Source of the DNA: Oscheius onirici
Taxonomy: Eukaryota > Nematoda > Chromadorea > Rhabditida > Rhabditidae
Assembly (NCBI GenBank): GCA_932521025.1
Contig: OW051469.1
Location: 9,684,398-9,748,397 of the forward strand
Length of the DNA stretch: 64,000 bases
Direction: 5' to 3'
The notes below the pieces were generated by a model, which was given only the letters and a program-made list of their open reading frames with translations, was not told the DNA's origin and did no database searches. The position numbers were made by a program, and so were the translations under genes. Below are positions 56,026-64,000 of this stretch, piece after piece. Within the stretch, counting starts at the first letter, position 1; each line of letters opens with the position of its first letter.

Positions 56026-56221
56026 TGACTCCTTCTATGTCATCGCATTCAAAGAAATCGACGTCATCCGAGAGTATACGTTCTAAAAGTTCGCTGGAAG
56101 AACCAAGGGGCAGTACTACGTGTCAATGCATAAAGATGAGTGGTACGTGTACATAGTCCGCAGTAAAACTGGCAACAGGACCAGTGACTCACGACTCAAA
56201 AAGTTGAAAGCCAATGTCTGA
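56026..56221 (+). pseudogene. Isolated type B exon with in-frame stop
   Basis: Follows a TTTTCCAG acceptor. It reads DSFYVIAFKEIDVIREYTF, then TAA, then KFAGRTKGQYYVSMHKDEW and VRSKTGNRTSDSRLKKLKA. This is homologous to the exon starting D(S/A)FYI in cluster genes 3 and 4, including the RSxTG turn and lysine-rich helix. No other exons of the same gene are recognisable nearby, so this is a relic of another family member. Confidence 0.7.
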
Positions 56222-56420
56222 ATTTCCGAAAAAAAAACTCTTGGAAATTTAAATGAAAAAGTCGTGAAATAAAAAAAAGTTTCGAATTTTTTTAATTAAA
56301 AACAAAATTTCAACAAAAACAATCAGCAGTTGACCCAATTGTGTACTCTCAACTTTTACCTACAGTAATCTCCTTCCCACCTCCTTTTGCAGAAAAGGGA
56401 AAAAAGTAATAATTTAATTT

Positions 56421-56483
56421 GATATCGATTGATCTTTTTGATTGAAGTTTGTCGTTGAGCGTGTATTTTCAAGTAATGAAGCT
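56421..56483. repeat. Direct repeat of 51113-51175
   Basis: GATATCGATTGATCTTTTTG ... GTGTATTTTCAAGTAATGAA matches the other copy with few differences, in the same orientation. Both lie outside coding exons between cluster genes. Confidence 0.7.
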
Positions 56484-56795
56484 TTATTATTTCGCATTGT
56501 AATCTTCTTTTTTATAAGTCGTCTTTTTTCTATGCTGAGTAGAGCCAACAAATGATTTTGGATCACTGTATTGATTCCTTTATCAGTTTGGCCGAAAAAA
56601 TTTCCTCATCAAAATCAAACTATTAGGAATCGTGTGGTCGGTTCATCAGTGATAAAAGAAACTACTCTGATAGATAAATCATCGAACCAAACATCACTTC
56701 AAATTTTTTCCTTTAATTGAGTGCTTCATTCTCACCGAAAATTTATTTACCAAAAAATGAAAACAAAACTATCAAAGAAATCAAAAATCGTATAT

Positions 56796-58390
56796 CTATG
56801 GATGCCCAACGATAAGCCAGAACCGAACAGGAACCGGAATAGGGGACGGCACATACGGGAGCACTTTCACCGATATATACACAGTTGTGTTCCGGATCCA
56901 ATAGCCAGGTCCATCGCCGCGATTGCAGTTGGCATACTCTACCACCGGGTTGAAATCGTCTCGTACCAGACAAACAGTACCCGCTGGGCCCATAAAACTC
57001 GTCAGATATAAGCCCGAGAACATTCCAAAAGTGTTGTTGCTGAAATGCTCAATAGATTTAGTGATTTGTAAAGGCACATACTAATATCCATCAACAGTCT
57101 CCTTCATGTAATCCTGTGTTTTTTGATCCACATTTCTTCCAGTAACACTTCTCGCCACCATCACAGAACAGTCATTTCGATTGAGTGACTGGAACACCTG
57201 ACCTGATGATTTCTCACTGTAAAAGGAGCCTTCCCCGCTCTTGTAGACGATGATGTAGAACGAATCACTGAACCATCATTTCCTACAGGTGAGCAAATTT
57301 CGACCTACTCTGTGAGTGCCTTTTCCAACTGCTCTTTGATCTTTTTTGCTTTTTCCCCATTCGACAAACTTTTGTTTTGAGTCTCTTCAATGAGTCGCTT
57401 GACTGCTCCGGAGCTCCAGAAACTTTTCTGCAACTTGGATTAACACCAGGTGGTTTTTCAAATTCTAAACCTTGTACTCTTCCTCCCAACCGTTCATAAT
57501 CTTTTCATACTCCTGAACTTTCCGATCCAATTTCTCAGTTTTCTCGTTTATCTCTTTACCGAAAATACCATTGGCAAAGTGCTCGATGACTAACTGAAAA
57601 CAGAAAAACTACTGAAAACTAAAGAACTCCTTACAAGTTGCGCGAAAACTCCATTGAAAGCGGTTCTCCACTTTTGGTATGTTTCAGTCTTTCGCATTGG
57701 ATCGGCATCCATTGCCATTTTCAACGGGTTTGTGGTGGCTTTGTTCAAGAGACCCATTGCGGTCTGTGAGTTCTTGATCACTATTGAATGCATCCTTGAA
57801 CTCACATATGCATAATCGGTCGGAGAGTTTTTTTTGTATTGTTTTTCGAAATCGTCAGAGTTAGAATCGGATGGGTCCTCGAGGGCGTCTTTCATGTATT
57901 CGAAAAGCTTGAAAGACTTGTTCACTTCCTGAATTGGATTATCTCTTCTAAAGACAAAGTTTCCACTCACATTGTAAAAGTTCAACTCGGTTCCAAACGC
58001 CTTCAAGTCTTTGAAATTATCATCAATGTGTATTGACAGCTGAATCTCGTTTGTTCCTAGTAAATGTATTAGTCATACCTCTTCAATTTGTTTGCTCAAC
58101 GCCTTCAACGCCCCGATCACTGGATCTTCTTTTTTGGGTAGACCAAGAAATGAAATGTACATTTTGACCACCCATCCAACTTTCCAAATATCGCCAACAT
58201 GTTCCAGGATATCAGTTATAGGAACTCCTTTCGTTATGTCTGTGAACACTGTGGCAGCGCTCTTGGCACGCTCGAAATCTCCTGTAATAGCGGATCATCG
58301 TACTGAATTGATAGATCTAAACCTACCAGACTTGGCAAACTTATCCCAGTCTTCCAGCGAATAAGAGGGCGAAATGACTTGTGCGACCAT
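56796..58390 (-). CDS. Cluster gene 3: helical N-module plus type B C-module
   Basis: Nine exons: 58390-58327, 58281-58079, 58039-57971, 57928-57806, 57763-57635, 57593-57471, 57427-57309, 57267-57082 and 57039-56796; 419 codons. It parallels cluster gene 2 module by module. Helical stretch with KGVPITDILEHVGDI; a hydrophobic segment (VVKMYISFLGLP); FKDLKAFGTELNFYN; the 123-nt exon; TNPLKMAMDADP; and EHFANGIFG. The C-module has FYIIVYKSG, NRNDCSVMVARSVTG and a Gly/Pro-rich end (RGDGPGYWIRN) where other members have WGPGWW. So the Trp signature is partly degenerate here. One intron splits the helical exon that is single in gene 2 (58040-58078). TATAAAAGG lies 33 bp upstream. It is divergent from cluster gene 4 across a short shared promoter. 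Confidence 0.8.
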
Positions 58391-58764
58391 TTTCGAATGA
58401 AGTGATTTCTGATAAGACGCTCCCTTTTATAGTATCATTGTTTGCGTAAAATCGGGCAACGGTCAAAGCACAAACCTGTCCGTTTTTGATAAGATGAAAC
58501 TATTTCTAACCGCGGAGATAACACCAAGTATTCAAAAACTGTAAAAGTCATCTCTGGTTTGGTTGTTCGAACACATTTATATAGAATAGTTTCTACTTGG
58601 CTCTAGTGCGAACTCGAAGCCCTGCCAACTTAAAACCAATAAAAACCGCGTTTCTAAAGCAGATCGTATTCTCTACTGATAAGAACAGGTAAACAGGAGT
58701 TTGATCAGTATCACGTGATCTTCAAGACTATAAAAGCGTTCAAGCAATTACAAAACCATTTGCA
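58391..58764. promoter_or_regulatory. Bidirectional promoter with three TGATAAGA sites
   Basis: Between divergent cluster genes 3 and 4. TATA boxes for each direction lie at 58423-58431 (minus) and 58729-58736 (plus). TGATAAGA occurs at 58410-58417, 58488-58495 and 58678-58685, all in the same orientation. This octamer is the preferred site of intestinal GATA factors of the ELT-2 type in nematodes. CAACGGTCAAAGCACA (58458-58473) is shared with the promoter of cluster gene 1 and contains a nuclear-receptor-like GGTCA half site. Intestinal, inducible expression is the natural inference. Confidence 0.65.
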
Positions 58765-60523
58765 ATGGCCGTCTACAAGGAAATCGATGACCCGGAGGAG
58801 TTCAAGAAGAAGATGGACGAGTTGATGAAGACCAGTAAGTCCACTCACTATTTCCCCAGTTTCCCGATTTTCAGAGGAATTCGAGTATCTAAAAGGAGCT
58901 GGTACCGTGCTGACTGATATCGCCAACGGAGCTCCAATTCAAACAATCATTCAAAGTATTGCCGATATTGCTGGGGCTGGGGCTGTTGTAAAGTTGATCT
59001 TCTCTCTAACCCCATCGGTAGATCAAATTGATCCGGTCATCAAGGCACTTGGAGACCTGAGCACAAAAGTAGACAACTTGTCCAAGCACCTGGATGATAG
59101 TTTCAAGGACATGAAGGCGTTCACCACGGAGCAAACTTTCTACTCGGTTAGCCCAACGCAAAACGCATGTCTAGGATGATTTCAGAAAGTGAGTGAAGCC
59201 GCAACGCTTTCGAGATTCATGCAGGACACTTTGAACCGGCCGACCGAGAAAAATTTCGAGAACTTTGAGTCCGAGTGCAAGAAGAATACACCGACGCATT
59301 ATGCATACGTCCTTCTGGAACTCCTAAGGGTGGATTCCACGAACCCACTGAAAATGGCAATGGAGGCGGACCCCTTGAAGACCACTGCCACGTTTCAAAA
59401 GTGGAGAAGCACTATAAACGGGGTGTTCGCTCAACTTGTCCTCGTGGAAAGTTACTCCAGCGGAATTTTCAAAGACAAAAACTTGGAGGACGCTGAACAG
59501 TTGAAGGGTCACTTATTGGATTATGATAAGCTTGTTGACGGATGGGCCAGTGAATATAAGGTAGAAGCTCTCACTTCTCAGTTGAAATTGTAGTTTAGAA
59601 AGACTATTGGCCTGGTGTCGTGAAACGATTTGTCGAGGAAAATCAAGATAACAGTACTGAAATGTCCGCTGAGCAACGGGGAACGTATGTGAAAGAGTGT
59701 CTGGAGAAGGTACTTACCGAGTAAGTCGATATAGTCAGGCTTTGTAGATCCTATATGTAATCGACGGCTGGTCCGCGGTTCGCGGTGTTTGCGGACTTGG
59801 TGTCGATTTACGGCGACAGTGTTAAATTAGCACTCGTAAATCGACACAAAGTCCACATACATCGCGAACTGCGGACCAGCCGTCGATTATACCAACTGGA
59901 CGGAAATTGGGAACTTTTTAATGTTATGTCTGGCCTGGTATACCTTGATTTTTTTCGTGTTTCAACGACTCTCGAGCCAAAATTTTCTGTCGGAACCGAA
60001 TCAGAACGGCCTGCTCATGTTCCAACATTTCAAGACTACAATTTCAGTGACGCTTTCTACATTATGGTCTACTACCGCAGTAACGACCCGGAGATCAGTA
60101 CATTCAACGAGAAGACCGATGGAGCTCAGATCTTCAAGTCGATAAATAGGGGCAATTGCTCAATTGTCGTGTATCGCAGTTTGACGGGAAAAACTTTGGA
60201 CGAAAAAAAGTTGGAGCAAATTAAAGAAGCTGTGAATCATCTGAAGTGAACTTTTATCTGTCTCTCTCCAAACCATTTTCTTTTGCAGACAACCATTCGA
60301 ACGTCCCGATGCCGATGCTTTGTGGAAAGATGGACTTGCTGGATTTGTGGGAATCATGCAGCCCCTCTACAAACCGTCTGTTCAATCTGCCAACTGTCCA
60401 CACCAATGGGGACCCGGGTGGTGGATCGAGAACGCTATGATCAATGTTCATTTCCATGGTATCTTTGGGGAGGATCGAGGGACCAAGCCGTTTCCATGGT
60501 TTCTGGTAGCTGGGGCTCCATAA
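58765..60523 (+). CDS. Cluster gene 4: helical N-module plus type B C-module, with fused exons
   Basis: Six exons: 58765-58834, 58875-59146, 59186-59560, 59599-59720, 60048-60245 and 60289-60523; 423 codons. The 375-nt third exon equals the 123, 129 and 123-nt exons of genes 2 and 3 joined without introns, at HYAY|VLLEL and AQL|VLVES. So two introns were lost precisely, or never gained. Glycine-rich segment IADIAGAGAVVKLIFSL, then LDDSFKDMKAF, TNPLKMAMEADP and ESYSSGIF. The C-module has FYIMVYYRSNDP, NRGNCSIVVYRSLTG and the complete WGPGWW signature. The N-terminal hydrophobic stretch is longer than in gene 2. The 327-nt intron 59721-60047 holds an inverted-repeat element. TATA lies 29 bp upstream of the ATG. 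Confidence 0.82.
59757..59890. repeat. Inverted-repeat element in intron of cluster gene 4
   Basis: TAATCGACGGCTGGTCCGCG at the left pairs with CGCGGACC-type reverse complement ending CCAGCCGTCGATTA at the right; inner parts (GTGTCGATTTACG/CGTAAATCGACAC) also pair. Confidence 0.8.
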
Positions 60524-60855
60524 AAATCTTTTAAACCTATTTCGATTTTTATTGAGAAATGAACGATTTGAGGATTATTCAAACGCAGCCAATAAAATAC
60601 ACTCGCGAGGTACATAGTGCATCGGGCCAAATCATGTTCCGTACTTAAAAATTGGCTGGAAAACTTGGTTTTGATGAAAGAAATAGCTCTCAAATTCACT
60701 TGGAAAAATATAAAAAAAACCAAACAATAGAAAGATAGTTTCCATTACTGCTTTTTATGCGAATCGAAGAAATATCACCAAGCGTTCTAAGTAATCATAT
60801 TGAATTACTATAATAGTTTTATCGATACAAAATGTTATATAAAGGTTTCAGGTCC

Positions 60856-62170
60856 TCAAAAGTAATTCTTAAGGTACTCATAGAACCCAGCTGTGGAGGT
60901 GCCGGACTCTGATACGAAGTAGAGTTCCTTGTCATAAACTTTGATGACGGTGTCTTTCCCCTCGTCCGACGGTGTCTGTGTGCACTTTCCAGTAATCATA
61001 ACCAACGATTCTCCACTTTTGCCCTTCCGTAAAATACTTTCCATTGTGTGTAATCGGTATTGGCTTCTCCGGAAACACTTCGTACAACTCATCGCCAAAC
61101 ACTTTAAAGTTATCGAGTCCAGGGGCAAATATTCCGGTAAAGTATTTGACATCCATCATGAATTTCCTCTCATTCGGAGCAACACTCTTCCATTCCGACT
61201 CCTCGGCTGGATTCCCTGTGAACTGATGACAAACTTTGAAATTGAAGTAGGAAGCCGTATGGTTCTCAATGACAATGTCAGCCCATCGAGTATCGGGACC
61301 GAAAATTCCGGTTGGATGGGCGGTCGCTTTTGACTGGGAATAATTGATGAGCTTCTGGATCTCTTATATGTTCATACCCATCGGGTTAGCGTCAATTCAA
61401 AGTCTCGAACCCGTTCTAACAACTGACTCAGTTCCTCTATATGCTCGTTTCCGAATAGTCCACTGGCAAACGCCTCGCAGCAAGTCTGAAAAGTTGAACA
61501 GTTTTGTGACAAAATAGTACTTACAAGGATTCGGAATGAAATTCTCATCAGGTCACTGAACTTGTGAGAAACTTCTTCTTGTTTCGAAGAACTTGTTGTT
61601 TCTCTCTCCAAAAGACCCAACAGGGTCTGCAAAAAGGATGTCAAGCATGCAACAAGATTTTACTCACATAAACTAGATTTCTTGCCGATTTTTGATGATA
61701 GACATTGTGGAATGTGGTCAAATTGTTTTTGTTGGGCGTCTTTAGGATGTCTTGCATAAACTTCATCATGAGAGTTAGATGATTCATTTCCTGAGACTTC
61801 CTTCTTACTCTTTTCTGTCTGCCAAACTTACGGATATAAGTGTCTGCTCTAGGTGTGTCGAGTTCAAATTGTTGAGCGCTTCGTTAGTTTGTTCGAGAAG
61901 CTAAAACAATAAACTTCAAGTGCTAAAACTATAGTCCTACGTGGTCCATCTCTCCACTAAACGTTGTCAGTGTTTTTGTAAATTGCTTTTCTTTCTCATC
62001 GTCCAACTGACCAGCAGGAAACCTTGTCAAGGAGAACTCTTTAGCTTCCCTTCCTGCTACTACAATTTGGTCAATATCACTTGAAAACGAAAGTTTCGCT
62101 GAAAATGATTTCAATTTTCACGTGCTTAAAACTCACAATTACCGGTTGGCAGCGTGTCCGTTTTCATCAT
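60856..62170 (-). pseudogene. Cluster gene 5: type A relative of gene 1 with a frameshift
   Basis: Exons 62170-62143, 62098-61941, 61900-61832, 61790-61668, 61626-61525, 61485-61378 and a last exon starting at 61333 follow the structure of cluster gene 1, including equal 123- and 102-nt exons. Helical signatures: IDQIVVAGREAKEF, MKFMQDILKTPNK, EAFASGLFG. The type A module is recognisable (YFNFKVCHQFTG, LDNFKVFGDELYEVFP). Around 60978-60990, near a short CACACAGACAC run, the reading frame changes: upstream homology reads into a premature stop at 60932, while the conserved end (YFVSESGTST) continues in another frame to 60856. No intron fits. It is either a recent pseudogene or a sequencing error. 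A TATAAAT lies near 62203. Confidence 0.65.
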
Positions 62171-62270
62171 TCTCGATGGTAGTTCAGCACATAAGCCAAT
62201 TAATTTATAGTAAATTTCACAATCACGCTATTCATACCTGCAACTAAGATTTGTGACATGGTGTTGAAGT

Positions 62271-62878
62271 GTACTGGAACGATATTTGACCGAAGTGGTC
62301 AAAACGGTGGCAGAAGAAGGTCGGGACCAGACGGGCTTGTCGAATCAGAAAAGGGCCCAGTATATAAAAGGATTCCTCGACTTGGGACTAACAGAGTAAT
62401 CGCCATAGTGTTTCTTTTAACGATTAATACTTTCAGCGCGTCTTTTTACGTTTTTGTCTTTGATAACGACCCCAGCACTCTGTTGACGGGTTATCATAAA
62501 TATAAATACCAATACGGAGAGCGCGACCAATGTTTCCAGTCTTTAAACAGTGGGAACTGCTGTGTAGTGGTTTACTACAGTAGGACAGCCAACCAGGCTG
62601 ATTCGGAAAAGCTGGATAGGTTGAAAAAGAACATGGAAGTCATGAGAGAAGACTGGAATGGTCCGACTGCAAACTTTCTGGTTGGCGAGAGTGGTCCATC
62701 ATTCTTCATGTGCAAGATTGCACACTTTTTAAACGCGGTCGTTGAGTCTGCAAACTGCAAGTTGCAATGGGGACCAGGATGGTGGTTGAAGGACATCCGG
62801 ATGTCTTACCACTATGACGTCGTCAAAGGAAAGGAGGTAGCCGAGCTTTTCCATTTTTCTCGAAAATTCCTAATCTAA
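62271..62878 (+). pseudogene. Cluster gene 6: 5'-truncated type B copy
   Basis: Homology to cluster gene 2 starts abruptly within its sixth exon. VVKTVAEEGRDQTGLSNQK leads to a donor at 62396. After TTTCAG at 62436 comes an exon with FYVFVFDNDP, LNSGNCCVVVYYSRTANQAD, CKIAHFLNAVVESANCK and WGPGWW. The intron after the NMxxMR position in gene 2 is absent here. All N-terminal helical exons and a promoter are missing; immediately upstream is the start of cluster gene 5 on the other strand, so an inversion or deletion breakpoint lies near 62200-62270. The open frame ends in TAA after a diverged tail. Probably non-functional unless fused to another transcript. Confidence 0.7.
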
Positions 62879-62899
62879 ATTCCAATTTCTTGTTTGCTA

Positions 62900-63020
62900 G
62901 AAGTCAACAAAGCATTAACGAATGTCTGGAAAAAAAATCGAGAAAATTGAATCAGATTTGCAGAAAATCGCAAAAACCGTCAGGCTCGAGCCGGCTCGGT
63001 GCCCAAGTATATTACTCACC
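62900..63020. repeat. Inverted copy of segment 50925-51045
   Basis: Reverse-complement duplicate of the segment next to the F-box-like gene at 49803. One end coincides with the donor of the F-box-like exon at 63020. Confidence 0.75.
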
Positions 63021-63551
63021 TTAGCAAAGATAGCCAATAGATCGTCGAGGTTGAAATGGCTCAACATTACAGGCTCTGGAAGATGAAGAGAATATCTAGC
63101 TCGTTTCTCTATAATAGTCAAATATTGTTTTCTCGTTTCGAAGTCAAGTTGCCACAGTCGACGTACCTCCTTGTTTACAAGCGGATAAGTGAGATGTTCT
63201 TGCCGTTCACAGAATTCCATGTCACTCAGCTGAAATTCGTCTAGTCTAATGTTCTAAAGTAAACTAACCTTTGAAACATGGATAGCGCTGTCGGTCCAGA
63301 ACTCTTCAGGGAAAAATACATAAAATTCCATTTCCGGTCAATAGTCAAGTGTGTTAAACTACAATCAAATATCGCTTTTGTTATTATCGTTTTTGAGAAA
63401 TAATTATCGATAGCATGCTTAGCTTTTTGCCGAAAATCCCTGGTAGCAATTCTTGGTAGTAGAGGTAGTGTGTCCTCCAGGATCAGTTCAGAGAGTGATA
63501 TGAATACATGCCAGTGGTCTACAACGGATAACTTATGTGGGAAACGAGACA
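63020..63551 (-). CDS. F-box-like protein fragment, relative of 49803-50826 locus
   Basis: Two exons join in phase: 63551-63269 and 63245-63020 (intron of only 23 nt as read, GTTAGT...ATTAG, which is unusually short). The sequence has FPHKLSVVDHWHVFISLSEL and LPRIATRDFRQKAKHAIDN, resembling an N-terminal F-box-type helical motif, then LEQ-type helices (RRLWQLDFETRKQYLTIIEK) and LSHFNLDDLLAIFAK. The next donor, GTGAGT, opens into the duplicated segment, and no continuation was found before cluster gene 6. The gene is thus incomplete at the 3' end or truncated by rearrangement. Assignment to F-box proteins is tentative. Confidence 0.4.
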
Positions 63552-63682
63552 CTGAGAAAAATACAAATAATTTACTCAAACTGAAAGAAAAGTATACGAA
63601 TTGATCATAACCTCTGTGAAATGACCGGAAAAAGAAATGTTATCACCGTAGTTTTAAAAAGATCACCGGGTGGGACTCATTT

Positions 63683-63853
63683 TTAGTTTTCAATGACGTC
63701 GTAGACCGCGTTCTGGAGCCGCATGTATGTCCGGCAGAGATCGTAGAGACCCGTCTTGAGTCCGTTGGAAACGTAAGCGATGACTAGGCGATTCTTCAGA
63801 TCGTAGCTGAGTTGCTGGCAGCCGTGGCCCGTGTGTCCTACGATGTAGGGAAC
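63683..63853 (-). CDS. LACT-family terminal exon, second copy (partial)
   Basis: After CTTTCAG the exon encodes VPYIVGHTGHGCQQLSYDLK, then NRLVIAYVSNGLKTGLYDL and ends in TAA; 56 residues. It aligns along its whole length with the last exon of the LACT gene at 44578-46333, with about four fifths identical codons, including the HTGHG motif. The next 147 bases to the window edge do not show the exon expected upstream, so either a larger intron separates it or only this exon was copied. It marks the right border of the cluster as the LACT gene marks the left. Confidence 0.75.
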   Translation of the reverse strand, partial: VPYIVGHTGHGCQQLSYDLKNRLVIAYVSNGLKTGLYDLCRTYMRLQNAVYDVIEN

Positions 63854-64000
63854 CTGAAAGAACGAAATTTGAGCAGTTTTCTTGTAAAATACGCCCGTAA
63901 TAATATGGGTTAGTTGTGAGACTCATCTATTTTAAATTGCTCCCAAGTCTCTGTGTTTGTCTGAAGCTATAATTGAGGATAAGGAGAGGAGCTTTGTGCG

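Noticed and set aside
1-64000. CRISPR arrays, bacterial operons, rRNA genes and viral replicase genes
   Set aside because: None were seen; the whole window behaves as a spliced metazoan genome, and tandem repeats present are simple or intronic rather than spacer-repeat arrays.

Overview
The window is from a nematode nuclear genome, most likely chromadorean. Genes have many short introns (often 37-60 nt) ending in TTTCAG. Several genes start a few bases after a splice acceptor with no matching upstream exon, as expected for spliced-leader (SL) addition. Families that point to nematodes include ShKT secreted proteins, patched-related RND proteins, a CEY-type Y-box protein and LACT beta-lactamase-like proteins. 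Exon-intron models below were assembled by eye, checking reading phase across every junction; where a complete CDS is claimed, the exon total is a multiple of three.

Layout. 0-8.4 kb: the last exon of a REXO4-type exonuclease, a ShKT protein, an intronless basic protein, a C2H2 zinc-finger protein and two nematode secreted proteins. 8.4-13 kb: a complete 14-exon patched-related gene. 14-22 kb: an intronless acidic protein, a 528-bp hAT-type non-autonomous element with an 8-bp target duplication, and two convergent serine carboxypeptidase genes with a small secreted-protein gene between them. 22-28.5 kb: three minus-strand genes with close spacing (disordered protein, USP6NL/RN-tre-type TBC RabGAP, small disordered protein), a good operon candidate. 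30-43.7 kb: a zinc-ribbon-like terminal exon, COX10, a CEY-type Y-box gene, an unrecognised plus-strand gene and BPNT1. 44.5-46.3 kb: a LACT gene. 46.4-49.6 kb: inverted-repeat elements and a possibly decayed gene.

49.8-63.9 kb is the most unusual part. It is a cluster of one rapidly diversifying family. Members share an alpha-helical N-terminal module with conserved exon boundaries, joined to one of two unrelated C-terminal modules (type A: 51.5-53.4 and 60.9-62.2 kb; type B: 54.1-55.6, 56.8-58.4 and 58.8-60.5 kb). The cluster holds intact genes, one frameshifted gene, a 5'-truncated copy and an isolated exon with an in-frame stop. Intact genes have a TATA box close to the ATG, and a divergent pair shares three TGATAAGA (intestinal GATA) sites. 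Two relatives of an F-box-like family and a second LACT-type terminal exon lie at the cluster borders. I did not recognise the helical family. The architecture suggests a secreted-like or cytosolic defence-type effector or pore-forming-like protein, but that is inference.

Repeats are abundant. They include several MITE-like inverted repeats sharing TGTTCAAAA termini or an internal GGATACTCAGCC motif, three copies of a 65-nt hairpin inside introns or promoters, an intronic GACAGTTAGACAG repeat confined to the TBC gene, and an inverted pair of about 200 bp around the first cluster genes.
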